Below are positions 43,505 through 52,124 of a stretch of 64,000 nucleotides of DNA, in pieces (the stretch's first letter is position 1; each line of letters opens with the position of its first letter). Made by a program: the position numbers and the translations under genes. Source of the stretch: Flavobacterium cheniae (lineage in GTDB: Bacteria; Bacteroidota; Bacteroidia; Flavobacteriales; Flavobacteriaceae); the NCBI RefSeq assembly GCF_004363695.1, contig NZ_SNZC01000002.1, positions 124,001-188,000 on the forward strand, read 5' to 3'. The notes under the pieces were generated by a model. That model did not search any database. It worked only from the letters and a program-made list of their open reading frames with translations, and was not told the DNA's origin.

Positions 43505-45376
43505 ATGAAGAAGAAGATTGAAATTTTAGCACCTGCAAAAAACTTAGTACAAGGAATTGCTGCTATTAACAGTGGTGCCGATGCGGTTTATATTGGCGCT
43601 CCTTTATATGGTGCTCGATCAAACGCTACCAATTCTGTGGAAGATATTGCCGAGTTGGTTAAATACGCACATTTATATAACGCTCAGGTTTTTGTAGTTA
43701 TCAATACGATTTTATACGATAACGAATTAGAACCTTGTCGTCAATTGATTTGGAAATTGTACGATATTGGCGTGGATGCTTTAATCATTCAAGACATGGC
43801 GATTATGGAAATGGAGTTACCTCCTATCGTATTGCATGCTAGTACGCAAACCAACAATCGTGATGCAGATAAAATTAAATTCTTAGCGGATGCTGGAATC
43901 AAACGTGTGGTTTTAGCGCGTGAGTTGAACTTACACCAAATCAAAGAAATCCGTGAAGCTTCTGATGTAGAATTAGAATTCTTCGTTACGGGTGCTTTAT
44001 GTGTTTCGTTTAGTGGAAATTGCTATATGAGTGTTGCCAATGGCGAACGTTCGGCAAACCGTGGTTCTTGCGCACAAAACTGTCGTTTACCATACAACTT
44101 GATTGACGGAAATGGCGACACTTTAATCAAAAATAGTCACTTACTTTCAATTAAAGATTTTGATGTTTCGGACCAAATTCCAAATTTAGTTGAAGCTGGA
44201 ATTGTTTCGTTCAAAATTGAAGGTCGTTTAAAAGATATCGTTTACGTTAAAAATAACGTTTCATATTTACGTCAGAAACTAGATGCTTTCTTAAACGAAA
44301 ATAGCGACAAATACACCAAAGCTTCTTCTGGAAAATGTACTTATTTATTCGATTCATCATTAGACAGAACGTTCAATCGCGGTTATACCGATTATTTTGT
44401 AAACGAAAGACATCAATCTATCGGTTCTTGGGAAAGCCCAAAATCAAAAGGACAATACATTGGAAAACTAATTAAAACCGTTGGGAATTCATACGAAATT
44501 GAAAATGGTGAGTTATTAAACAATGGAGACGGATTGTGTTTCATAAACGAAAACAACGAAGCCGAAGGAATTTACGTTAACCGTGCCGAAAACGGAATCA
44601 TATATCCAAACGTATTAAAAGAAATCAAGGAAGGCACTTTCATTTATAGAAATAACGATGCCGCTTTCATTAAGTTAGTAGAAAGAGAAGATAGTGCGGT
44701 TCGAAAAATTAGCACAACTTTAGTGTTAAAAGAAAACGAAACTGGTTTTGAATTAATCGCTACAGATGAAGATGGAAATGTAAGCGTTGTAAATTTGGTT
44801 CACCCAAAAGAGCAAACAAAAAACAACGAATCTTTAGCAGAAAATTTCAAAATCAACTTAGCAAAAACAGGTTTTACACCTTATACTGCTGATGAAATTA
44901 CAATTGAATTTTCTGGAAATTGGTTTCTTCCGATTTCAAAAATCAATGAAATGCGAAGAACTGTTTACGAACAATTATCAGAAATTCGTTTGAAAAATTA
45001 TGTTCGTCATGAACATCAAATTGTTAAAACATCACATCCTTATCCAGAAACGAAATTGGATTTCATGTACAATGTTGCCAACAAAACTGCTCGTAAATTT
45101 TACGAACGTCATGGTGTAACCGAAATTGAAAAAGCATTCGAATTACAATGGGATCCTGGAAAATCTCGTGTAATGACTACTAAATATTGTATTAAATACG
45201 AATTAGAACGTTGCCCAAAATACCATCGTGAAAACATGGATAAAAAAGTAAAAGAACCTTTAGTTTTAAAACAAGGCGAATTGGAATACAAACTAAAATT
45301 CAATTGCAAACCATGTGAAATGGAAATTTGGGAAAAAGATGCCGAATTCGAAATTGAAGAAGATCACTTTCATTAA
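43505..45376 (+). CDS. U32 family protein, RlhA/YegQ-like RNA hydroxylation enzyme
   Basis: A 623-residue protein annotated as a collagenase-like peptidase U32. N-terminal EILAPAKNLVQGIAAINSGA and DAVYIGAP begin a TIM-barrel-like domain. The U32 signature region reads ELEFFVTGALCVSFSGNCYM with NRGSCAQNCRLPY, whose cysteines would bind an iron-sulfur cluster. A C-terminal extension ends with cysteines in CIKYELERCPKYH and FNCKPCEMEIWEK. Its size and added C-terminal part fit RlhA (23S rRNA hydroxycytidine) better than a peptidase; the exact RNA target is inference. Confidence 0.85.
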   Translation: MKKKIEILAPAKNLVQGIAAINSGADAVYIGAPLYGARSNATNSVEDIAELVKYAHLYNAQVFVVINTILYDNELEPCRQLIWKLYDIGVDALIIQDMAIMEMELPPIVLHASTQTNNRDADKIKFLADAGIKRVVLARELNLHQIKEIREASDVELEFFVTGALCVSFSGNCYMSVANGERSANRGSCAQNCRLPYNLIDGNGDTLIKNSHLLSIKDFDVSDQIPNLVEAGIVSFKIEGRLKDIVYVKNNVSYLRQKLDAFLNENSDKYTKASSGKCTYLFDSSLDRTFNRGYTDYFVNERHQSIGSWESPKSKGQYIGKLIKTVGNSYEIENGELLNNGDGLCFINENNEAEGIYVNRAENGIIYPNVLKEIKEGTFIYRNNDAAFIKLVEREDSAVRKISTTLVLKENETGFELIATDEDGNVSVVNLVHPKEQTKNNESLAENFKINLAKTGFTPYTADEITIEFSGNWFLPISKINEMRRTVYEQLSEIRLKNYVRHEHQIVKTSHPYPETKLDFMYNVANKTARKFYERHGVTEIEKAFELQWDPGKSRVMTTKYCIKYELERCPKYHRENMDKKVKEPLVLKQGELEYKLKFNCKPCEMEIWEKDAEFEIEEDHFH

Positions 45377-45381
45377 TATAG

Positions 45382-45413
45382 AAACCGATGTTAACCGCAT
45401 CGGTTTTTCTTTT
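45382..45413 (+). terminator. Terminator after the U32 gene
   Basis: AAACCGATG (45382-45390) and CATCGGTTT (45398-45406) pair around a 7-base loop, followed by TTCTTTT. Confidence 0.75.
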
Positions 45414-45414
45414 C

Positions 45415-45443
45415 TTGAATACCAAAATTAAATCGTATTTTTG
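45415..45443 (+). promoter_or_regulatory. Promoter of the Crp-like regulator
   Basis: TTG at 45415 and TATTTTTG at 45436-45443 are 18 bases apart, an optimal pair. The -7 element ends 5 bases before the ATG, which implies a leaderless mRNA. Confidence 0.6.
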
Positions 45444-45448
45444 GAGTA

Positions 45449-46027
45449 ATGCAATCGATTCTAGAAAATATCGCCAAACATGTTGCTTTAACTCAACAAG
45501 AGCAAGAACTATTTTTGTCTAAAACCGAAACTAAACCATTCAAAGCCAAAACCATTTTATTGAGTTCGGGTGAAATTGCTACTTGCACTTATTTTGTGAA
45601 TTCGGGAATTTTGAGAAGTTTCAATATTAATGATAACATTATCGAACACGTATTGCATTTTGCTTGCGAAGGTTGGTGGATTGGCGATATGTACAGCTAC
45701 ATTTCTGGAAAACCTGGCAATCTATTTTTAGAAGTTTTAGAAGATGCTGAAGTAGTGATTATTACCAAAGAAAATCAACAACAACTTTATCAAGAAATTC
45801 CAAAATTAGAACGCTTTTTCAGAATTTTAGCCGAAAACTCCTTAGTTTCTCATCAAGAACGCTTAATGGATAATTTGAGTTTGACTGCCGAAGAACGTTT
45901 TGAAAAATTTTGTTCTAAATATCCTACCTTGATTCAGAAAGTTCCTCAAAAACATATCGCTTCTTACATTGGTGTTACACCTGAGTTTTTCAGTAAAATG
46001 AAAGCTAGATTGCTGAAAAAAAATTAA
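45449..46027 (+). CDS. Crp/Fnr family transcriptional regulator
   Basis: A 192-residue regulator. The cyclic-nucleotide-type beta-roll occupies about residues 20-115 (KTILLSSGEIATCTYFVNSG, FACEGWWIGDMYSYISG). A short helix-turn-helix (HIASYIGVTPEFFSKMKARL) ends the protein. The FGE and RT/S residues that hold cAMP in Crp are not seen, and no N-terminal cysteines for an iron-sulfur cluster exist, so the signal is unknown. It may affect the pirin and FMN-reductase genes that follow. Confidence 0.85.
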   Translation: MQSILENIAKHVALTQQEQELFLSKTETKPFKAKTILLSSGEIATCTYFVNSGILRSFNINDNIIEHVLHFACEGWWIGDMYSYISGKPGNLFLEVLEDAEVVIITKENQQQLYQEIPKLERFFRILAENSLVSHQERLMDNLSLTAEERFEKFCSKYPTLIQKVPQKHIASYIGVTPEFFSKMKARLLKKN

Positions 46028-46156
46028 AACATATAGTCACATAGTTTTTTTTAAAAGAATCTTCGATTTTAAAAGCCAACATTAGACTCTGTGCAAATGC
46101 AATGCTTAAAACTTAAAAAATACTCCGATAAATTTTAAGCTATGTATCTATGTGTT
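46028..46156. repeat. Imperfect inverted repeat element in the gap before the pirin gene
   Basis: The arms at 46028-46046 (AACATATAGTCACATAGTT) and 46137-46156 (AAGCTATGTATCTATGTG and two more bases) are imperfect reverse complements, about 15 of 19 positions. They enclose about 90 AT-rich bases with no ORF. This looks like a small non-coding repeat unit. Confidence 0.4.
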
Positions 46157-46206
46157 AAAAAAACACTTCTTAATCTAGGTTAAGTGCTCTTCCCTATTCA
46201 TCGGTG

Positions 46207-46214
46207 TAAATTTG
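46207..46214 (+). promoter_or_regulatory. -7 element TAAATTTG upstream of the pirin gene
   Basis: An exact TAnnTTTG match 29 bases before the ATG at 46244. Confidence 0.45.
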
Positions 46215-46243
46215 TATCATAATAATTACTAAATTTATACATT

Positions 46244-46960
46244 ATGAAAAATACAGTTTTACACAAAGCAGATTCAAGAGGACATGCAGATCATGGTTGG
46301 TTAAACGCTTACCATAGTTTTAGTTTTGCTAACTGGTACAATCCTGAAAAAATTCAGTTTGGGATGTTGCGCGTTTTAAACGACGATACTGTTGCTGCCG
46401 GAATGGGTTTTGGAACTCATCCGCACGATAACATGGAAATTATCACTATTCCACTTGAAGGCGATTTGGCTCACAAAGACAGTATGGGAAATGCCGCAAC
46501 CATCAAAACAGGCGATGTACAAGTTATGAGTGCTGGAACTGGAATTCAACACAGCGAATTCAATCCAAATCATGACCAACACACAAAATTATTTCAAATT
46601 TGGTTATTTCCAAAATACAGAAATGTAGAACCACGTTACCAACAAATTACGCTAGACCAATCGTTACAAAAAAATGACTTTGCGCAAATCTTATCACCAA
46701 ATGCAGACGATGAAGGAGTTTGGATTCATCAAGATGCTTGGTTTTATTTGAGTGATTTTGACAAGGATTTTTCGAAAAAACTAAGTTTAAAAAAAGAAGG
46801 AAACGGTTTCTACATTATGAATATTGAAGGTGAAATCGAAGTAAATGGCGAAAAATTAGAAAGAAGAGACGCCATTGGAATTTGGGCAACCAATGAAATT
46901 GAAATCAAGGCGAATACAGCTGCGAAGTTTTTAGTGATGGAAATTCCAATGGAACAATAA
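46244..46960 (+). CDS. Pirin family protein
   Basis: A 238-residue two-domain cupin of the pirin (YhhW-like) family. The metal site is complete: GTHPHDNMEII gives two His, and the third His and Glu lie at GTGIQHSEFN. Pirins of this type include quercetinases that oxidise flavonoids, and the role in this organism is open. The opening HADHGWLNAYHSFSFANWYN is standard. The FMN-reductase gene follows 11 bases later. Confidence 0.92.
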   Translation: MKNTVLHKADSRGHADHGWLNAYHSFSFANWYNPEKIQFGMLRVLNDDTVAAGMGFGTHPHDNMEIITIPLEGDLAHKDSMGNAATIKTGDVQVMSAGTGIQHSEFNPNHDQHTKLFQIWLFPKYRNVEPRYQQITLDQSLQKNDFAQILSPNADDEGVWIHQDAWFYLSDFDKDFSKKLSLKKEGNGFYIMNIEGEIEVNGEKLERRDAIGIWATNEIEIKANTAAKFLVMEIPMEQ

Positions 46961-46971
46961 ATTTTGAATTA

Positions 46972-47499
46972 ATGAAAAAAATCATAGCTTTTGGAGCTTC
47001 ATCAAGCAAGTCTTCCATTAATAAACAATTAGCTACTTATACTGCAAATCAATTTCAAAATGCTGCAGTAGAAATTTTAGATTTGAACGATTATGAAATG
47101 CCCGTTTTTTCAGTGGATAAAGAGAAAGAAAATGGCATTCATCCGTTAGCTCAAGAGTTTTATGCAAAAATTGGAAGTGCTGATTTAATAATAATTTCCT
47201 TTGCTGAACATAATGGAAATTTTTCATCAGCATTTAAAAACATATTAGATTGGTCTTCTCGAATAAATGCTAAAACTTTTCAAGAAAAACCAATGTTGTT
47301 ATTAGCAACTTCTCCTGGTGCTCGTGGTGGAAGTTCGGTTTTAGATATTGCTACTAAACGTTTCCCGTTTCAAGGTGGCATTGTGAAAGGTAGTTTTTCA
47401 TTACCAAGTTTCAACGATAATTTTGATTCAGAAAAAGGAATCACAAACGAAGAATTAAAAAATCAACTATTGGAAATTGTAAATTCAATCGAATTATAA
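46972..47499 (+). CDS. NADPH-dependent FMN reductase family protein
   Basis: A 175-residue flavodoxin-fold protein. The phosphate-binding start KIIAFGASSSKSSINKQLA, then FSAEHNGN-type region (IISFAEHNGNFSSAFKNILD), and LLATSPGARGGSSVLDI match NAD(P)H:FMN or quinone reductases of the SsuE/YieF type. It sits 11 bases after the pirin gene, so both are probably one transcript and may serve in redox stress. Confidence 0.88.
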   Translation: MKKIIAFGASSSKSSINKQLATYTANQFQNAAVEILDLNDYEMPVFSVDKEKENGIHPLAQEFYAKIGSADLIIISFAEHNGNFSSAFKNILDWSSRINAKTFQEKPMLLLATSPGARGGSSVLDIATKRFPFQGGIVKGSFSLPSFNDNFDSEKGITNEELKNQLLEIVNSIEL

Positions 47500-47508
47500 T
47501 AAAAATGT

Positions 47509-47516
47509 TATTTTTG
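47509..47516 (+). promoter_or_regulatory. -7 element TATTTTTG upstream of fabD
   Basis: An exact TAnnTTTG match 43 bases before the fabD start. Confidence 0.5.
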
Positions 47517-47518
47517 CC

Positions 47519-47537
47519 TTTCAAGAAAAACTTGAAA
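47519..47537. repeat. Inverted repeat TTTCAAG-AAAAA-CTTGAAA in the fabD leader
   Basis: A perfect 7-5-7 inverted repeat starts two bases after the -7 element. The right arm CTTGAAAC is repeated at 47545-47552. It could be an operator over the transcription start or a leader hairpin. Confidence 0.5.
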
Positions 47538-47559
47538 CTTTAAACTTGAAACAAAATTT

Positions 47560-48432
47560 ATGAAAGCATACGTATTTCCAGGTCAAGGTGCTCAATTCTC
47601 AGGAATGGGAAAAGATTTATATGAAAATTCAGCAGTAGCAAAAGAATTATTCGAAAAAGCGAATGAAATATTAGGTTTCAGAATCACCGATATCATGTTC
47701 GAAGGAACAGCAGAGGAATTAAAAGAAACGAAAGTAACGCAACCAGCGGTATTTTTACATTCAGTAATTTTAGCAAAAACATTAGACAACTTTAAACCTG
47801 AAATGGTTGCCGGACATTCATTAGGTGAATTTTCTGCATTAGTAGCCAATGGTGCTTTATCGTTTGAAGACGGCTTAAAATTAGTTTCACAAAGAGCAAT
47901 TGCTATGCAAAAAGCCTGCGAAATCACTCCTTCAACAATGGCTGCTGTTTTAAACTTAGAAGATAAAATTGTAGAAGATATTTGTGCATCGATTGATGGT
48001 GTTGTTGTAGCTGCAAATTACAACTGCCCAGGACAACTAGTGATTTCTGGAGAATACAAAGCGGTGGAATTAGCTTGCGAAAAAATGAAAGAAGCTGGAG
48101 CAAAACGTGCTTTGATTTTACCTGTTGGTGGCGCATTTCACTCACCAATGATGGAACCAGCAAGAGAAGAACTAGCGGCAGCGATTGAAGCTACTACTTT
48201 TTCAACTCCGATTTGCCCAGTATATCAAAATGTGACTGCTAGTGCGGTTTCTGACGCAAATGAAATCAAGAAAAATTTAATCATTCAACTAACTGCTCCA
48301 GTAAAATGGACACAATCGGTACAACAAATGATTGCTGATGGCGCAACGAGTTTCACAGAAGTTGGTCCAGGAAAAGTATTAGTAGGATTAGTAAATAAAA
48401 TAGATAAAGAGGTTGAAACGATTTCAGCTTAA
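47560..48432 (+). CDS. fabD: Malonyl-CoA:ACP transacylase
   Basis: A 290-residue cytoplasmic enzyme that loads malonate onto acyl carrier protein for fatty acid synthesis. It starts with YVFPGQGAQFSGMGKDLY; the nucleophile is Ser87 in GHSLGEFSAL and the partner His is in GGAFHSPMM. Length is slightly under the usual 309, still complete to the C-terminal VGPGKVLVGLVNKI. It is alone here and not in a fab cluster. Confidence 0.96.
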   Translation: MKAYVFPGQGAQFSGMGKDLYENSAVAKELFEKANEILGFRITDIMFEGTAEELKETKVTQPAVFLHSVILAKTLDNFKPEMVAGHSLGEFSALVANGALSFEDGLKLVSQRAIAMQKACEITPSTMAAVLNLEDKIVEDICASIDGVVVAANYNCPGQLVISGEYKAVELACEKMKEAGAKRALILPVGGAFHSPMMEPAREELAAAIEATTFSTPICPVYQNVTASAVSDANEIKKNLIIQLTAPVKWTQSVQQMIADGATSFTEVGPGKVLVGLVNKIDKEVETISA

Positions 48433-48458
48433 AAATTAATAAAATACTTTTAAAATTG

Positions 48459-48495
48459 AATTCCTCATGAAGTTTTATTCGTGAGGAATTTTTAT
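48459..48495 (+). terminator. Terminator after fabD
   Basis: AATTCCTCA (48459-48467) pairs with TGAGGAATT (48482-48490) around a 14-base loop, followed by a T-run that already contains the next -7 element. Confidence 0.7.
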
Positions 48496-48500
48496 TTTTG
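48493..48500 (+). promoter_or_regulatory. -7 element TATTTTTG upstream of the M23 gene
   Basis: An exact TAnnTTTG match 14 bases before the ATG at 48515. It overlaps the terminator T-run. Confidence 0.45.
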
Positions 48501-48514
48501 GGAAAAAGAAAAAC

Positions 48515-49192
48515 ATGGAAAATATAATTGCACTTTTTAAATCAATTGAAGCGGCTAAAGTTATTGCTCCTGAAATTGATTATTCTGAATACGTTCCTTT
48601 GAATTTATCAATAACGAATTCAGAATTAAAGCATCACAAATTAGAAACAGCTCAAGATTATGAAATTTTCATACAAAACCATTTAGATAAAAATCAAAGT
48701 AAAATTACTTTTGGCGGTTATATTGAAACCAGAAATTTATACCAAAGAAGTACGGTTTTTAAAAACACCAATTCAGACGAACGCAATATTCACATCGGAT
48801 TAGATTTGTGGATTAATGAATCAGCTCCAATTCACGCGGCTTTAGACGGAACGATTCATAGTTTTCAAAATAATACCGCTTTAGGTGATTATGGTCCAAC
48901 TATAATTTTAGCACACGAAATCGAAGGAATTAAATTCCACACACTTTACGGTCATTTGAGCGAAACTAGTTTGAATGGTAAAAAGATTGGAGACATCGTA
49001 AAAAAAGGAGAACAAATTGCTACTTTAGGTTTACCACCAATTAATGGCGACTATGCTCCTCATTTGCATTTTCAAATCATTATCGATATGGAAGAAAAAA
49101 CTGGAGATTATCCTGGAGTTTGTAGTGAAAAAACACTTTCTTTTTACAAATCAAATTGTCCAGACCCTAATTTACTATTAAAAATTATTTGA
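48515..49192 (+). CDS. M23 family metallopeptidase-like protein without signal peptide
   Basis: A 225-residue protein. Residues about 90-190 form an M23/LytM domain: HIGLDLWI holds the first zinc His and Asp, YGHLS the next His, and HLHFQ the last zinc ligand. The N-terminal 90 residues are not hydrophobic, and no signal or lipobox is present, unlike ordinary peptidoglycan hydrolases. The end (CSEKTLSFYKSNCPDPNLLL) is distinctive. Either export uses another route or the protein works in the cytoplasm on another substrate. Confidence 0.8.
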   Translation: MENIIALFKSIEAAKVIAPEIDYSEYVPLNLSITNSELKHHKLETAQDYEIFIQNHLDKNQSKITFGGYIETRNLYQRSTVFKNTNSDERNIHIGLDLWINESAPIHAALDGTIHSFQNNTALGDYGPTIILAHEIEGIKFHTLYGHLSETSLNGKKIGDIVKKGEQIATLGLPPINGDYAPHLHFQIIIDMEEKTGDYPGVCSEKTLSFYKSNCPDPNLLLKII

Positions 49193-49204
49193 TAGAATTG
49201 GCAT

Positions 49205-49212
49205 TAATTTTG
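49205..49212 (+). promoter_or_regulatory. -7 element TAATTTTG upstream of the small lipoprotein gene
   Basis: An exact TAnnTTTG match 30 bases before the ATG at 49243. Confidence 0.45.
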
Positions 49213-49242
49213 TAACTTTATTTTCATAAAACAAATTCAATC

Positions 49243-49497
49243 ATGAAAAAAATATTTTTAGGAATAGCACTCGTAGCTGTCTTATTGTCTTGTAAAGAAG
49301 AAACAAAAGAAAAAGTAAAAGAAGCTTCTAAAGCTGTTGGGGCTGATTTAAAACAAGCCGCAGATTCGGCAAAAGTAAAAGCTAAAAAAGCAATTGATTC
49401 TTCAAAAGTAGGTGAAAAAGCAAAAGTAATTATTGCAAAAGGAGCTGAACAAGTTGAAAAAGGAGCTAAAAAAGTAAAAGAATCTGTTGAAGAGTAA
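49243..49497 (+). CDS. Small Lys/Ala-rich lipoprotein
   Basis: An 84-residue protein. The signal ends in a lipobox (AVLLSC, Cys17). The remainder is a single amphipathic, highly charged helix made of Lys, Ala, Glu and Val (KEKVKEASKAVGADLKQAAD and on), a composition like LEA or YtxH-type stress proteins. It would sit as a helical lipoprotein on a periplasm-facing membrane. Function unknown. A strong terminator follows. Two smaller lipoproteins with similar openings are at 57396 and 57721. Confidence 0.75.
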   Translation: MKKIFLGIALVAVLLSCKEETKEKVKEASKAVGADLKQAADSAKVKAKKAIDSSKVGEKAKVIIAKGAEQVEKGAKKVKESVEE

Positions 49498-49500
49498 TAA

Positions 49501-49536
49501 AAAATCCCAAGTTTTAACTACTTGGGATTTTTTTTA
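49501..49536. terminator. Bidirectional terminator after the small lipoprotein
   Basis: AAATCCCAAGT and ACTTGGGATTT pair around a short loop, with an A-run and a long T-run, between convergent genes. Confidence 0.85.
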
Positions 49537-49538
49537 TT

Positions 49539-51005
49539 TTACTTTTTCTCAGTATCATATTTCTTTTCAACCGATTTTTCCTGATTTAATTTTTTAGGTC
49601 CAATTGGAAATCTTACGTCAACATGTTTTGAAGCTATTGTTCCGTCTTTTTCAAGTACATCTGCTCTATTGGCTACCATATTCCAAGAAAAAGAAACATT
49701 AGATTTTCCGTTTTGTAATTCTTTTACTTTAAAACCATTTTTTGTTTTTTCAGTAACGTAAACTCCTTTACAATCGCCTTCTAATTGAATAAAAACTTTC
49801 ATTGGATGACTTTCATCAACAAAAATATGGTCGCTCATTAATTCATCAATTTTAATATACGCTTCACCATTTACTAATTTTCCTGTTCCAAAATCTTCAA
49901 ATAGAATTTCTGGTGTTTCCGTTGCGTGAAGAATTCTATTGTTTCCATTTCTATCTTCAACCATAGTAGATAAAGAACCTCCACCTAAAACTTTATAAGA
50001 AGTATTGTTATTTCTTGCTCCTACAAAAACAAAATCTGTTGTTGATGTATTGGCATCAAAATAACCTCCGTAAGTAACATCACGTCTTGCAGCAGTACTT
50101 CCAGTGAAATAGTTGACATCTTTGCCCGCAATTCTGGCAAAAGGACCATTACTCGTTCCTAAATTATCATCTTGATCATATTCAAAATAAGCTGAAAAAT
50201 AATCTACTCCAGCACCTTTCCCTACACCTCTAACATGCAAACCTGTAGTCCCTTGACCAGAAACTCCTACCGATTCACCTGGTAATTCTGTAAATGTTGT
50301 TCTTCCTCCTACTCCTAAAACTCCCATAACAGTTGAAGTTGCATTTGCTGCTAAATTGGCGCTAATTCCTATAACACCTCTACCTCCATTTGGATCTAAA
50401 TTACCACCATCAATTACAAATTGTGTATTGGTAGCATTTAAAGCTCTAATAGTTCGTTGTGAATTATTGCTATTTACAAAAAGACCTATTTGTCCTGCGC
50501 CTGCATTAATGGTTGTTAACGTATTAGCAATTGGAGTCGTATTTGTTCCTAAAATAACTTGACCGTCATTTTCAACCGTAACTCTATTCGTATTGTTTGT
50601 TCTAATTTGGAAATTTTGATTGTCGGTAGTTCCTAAAAAATTAGTACTTGGATTGGTACCTGCATTTCCTGTTAAAGACCAATCTTGACTTGCTGCTAAT
50701 GGACTAGATTTCAAAGCAACCCATTCTGTTCCTGACCAATAATAGAACCCGGGAGAAACTGCAGTCATTCCAGCTCCAGCAGTTGCCGTATTAAAAATTA
50801 GAACTCCTATTGCAATAGGTGCTGGTCCAACTGGTGCCACAACATTGGTAGCCGTAAGAGCAACTCTAGGAATTAATAATCCTCTCGAATTGCTTTCTAT
50901 TTGCAGTTCAACTCCGTTTTGAACATTCGTTGTACCTATTCCTACTTGAGAAAATACGTTTAAAGTAAATAAGAAACTTGTAACTAAAAGTAATGTCTTT
51001 TTCAT
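49539..51005 (-). CDS. Exported repeat-poor Gly/Thr/Asn-rich surface protein, hypothetical
   Basis: A 488-residue protein with a signal peptide (LLLVTSFLFTLNVFSQ). It begins with the QVGIGTTNVQNGVELQIES motif common to large exported Flavobacteriia proteins, including SRGLLIPRVAL and FYYWSGTEWVAL. The centre (about 110-340) is Gly, Asn and Thr rich, like phage tail-fibre or beta-helical proteins. The C-terminal 130 residues form a charged beta domain (HPMKVFIQLEGDCKGVYV). No T9SS type A or B end signal is seen, so the route to the surface is unclear. Function unknown. Confidence 0.7.
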   Translation of the reverse strand: MKKTLLLVTSFLFTLNVFSQVGIGTTNVQNGVELQIESNSRGLLIPRVALTATNVVAPVGPAPIAIGVLIFNTATAGAGMTAVSPGFYYWSGTEWVALKSSPLAASQDWSLTGNAGTNPSTNFLGTTDNQNFQIRTNNTNRVTVENDGQVILGTNTTPIANTLTTINAGAGQIGLFVNSNNSQRTIRALNATNTQFVIDGGNLDPNGGRGVIGISANLAANATSTVMGVLGVGGRTTFTELPGESVGVSGQGTTGLHVRGVGKGAGVDYFSAYFEYDQDDNLGTSNGPFARIAGKDVNYFTGSTAARRDVTYGGYFDANTSTTDFVFVGARNNNTSYKVLGGGSLSTMVEDRNGNNRILHATETPEILFEDFGTGKLVNGEAYIKIDELMSDHIFVDESHPMKVFIQLEGDCKGVYVTEKTKNGFKVKELQNGKSNVSFSWNMVANRADVLEKDGTIASKHVDVRFPIGPKKLNQEKSVEKKYDTEKK

Positions 51006-51093
51006 GATCTGTAAGTTTTAATTACTTGCAGTTACGAAAAGAATAAAAGATTGGTTTTCTTAATTATTAAAAAAGTGGATTTTTAACTTTTGT

Positions 51094-52110
51094 TTATTTA
51101 TTCCTGATTTTCATTTCCCATTTCCAAGCACTTGCTAAAGCTTCCTCTAAAGTAGATTGTGCTTTCCAACCTAAAACAGTATTTGCTTTATCAGTATTTG
51201 CATAAGCTTCAATTACATCACCTTCTCGTCTTCCTACAATTTGATAATTTAATTTTTGATTAGCTACTTTCTCAAAAGCTGTAATTACTTCTAAAACTGA
51301 ACTTCCTGTTCCTGTTCCTAAATTAAACGTCTCTACTTTTTCTAAGTTTTGTTTATTCAACAAACGTTGCAAAGCAATTACATGCGCTTTTGCTAAATCT
51401 ACTACGTGAATGTAATCGCGAATAGCAGTTCCATCTGGTGTAGGATAATCATTTCCAAAAACAGATAGTTTTTCGCGAAGCCCAAATGCAGTTTGTGTAA
51501 TAAACGGTACTAAATTTTGAGGAACACCTAATGGTAATTCGCCAATTTCAGCTGAAGGATGCGCTCCAATAGGATTAAAATAGCGTAATAAAATAGAATT
51601 GATATTGGTTACTTTAGCAACATCTGTAATGATTTCTTCACCTATTTGCTTTGTATTTCCGTAAGGTGACATCGCAGATTGAATAGGCGCATTTTCAGTA
51701 ATTGGCATTTTTTCAGCTTGACCATAAACTGTGCAAGAAGAACTGAAAATAAAATGAGCTTCAGGTTTTTTCTGTAATTCTTGAAGTAAATACACTAAAG
51801 AATTGATGTTGTTTTCGTAATACAACAACGGATTTTCAACACTTTCTCCTACTGCTTTTGAAGCAGCAAAATGAATGACACCTGAAATATCTAGATATTT
51901 AGAAAAGAAATTTTGAACAGCCAATTTATCTCGCAAATCGATATTTTCAAACAAAGGTTTTTTTCCTGTAATTCGCTCAATTCCGTCCAAAACATCAATA
52001 GATGAATTAGAAAGATTGTCGATTGCAATTACTTCAAACCCTTCATTTTGTAATTCAACAACTGTGTGAGACCCTATAAATCCTAAACCGCCTGTAACCA
52101 GTATTTTCAT
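51094..52110 (-). CDS. galE: UDP-glucose 4-epimerase
   Basis: A 338-residue cytoplasmic NAD-dependent epimerase that interconverts UDP-glucose and UDP-galactose for surface sugars. The Rossmann motif TGGLGFIGSHT starts the protein; catalytic residues are in SSSCTVYG and the YxxxK pair SPYGNTKQIGEE. RYFNPIGAHPSAEIGE and the end WKAQSTLEEALASAW fit GalE. It follows the DegT aminotransferase on the same strand, and both probably serve glycan synthesis. Confidence 0.95.
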   Translation of the reverse strand: MKILVTGGLGFIGSHTVVELQNEGFEVIAIDNLSNSSIDVLDGIERITGKKPLFENIDLRDKLAVQNFFSKYLDISGVIHFAASKAVGESVENPLLYYENNINSLVYLLQELQKKPEAHFIFSSSCTVYGQAEKMPITENAPIQSAMSPYGNTKQIGEEIITDVAKVTNINSILLRYFNPIGAHPSAEIGELPLGVPQNLVPFITQTAFGLREKLSVFGNDYPTPDGTAIRDYIHVVDLAKAHVIALQRLLNKQNLEKVETFNLGTGTGSSVLEVITAFEKVANQKLNYQIVGRREGDVIEAYANTDKANTVLGWKAQSTLEEALASAWKWEMKIRNK

Positions 52111-52124
52111 TCTTTTTTATTAAA

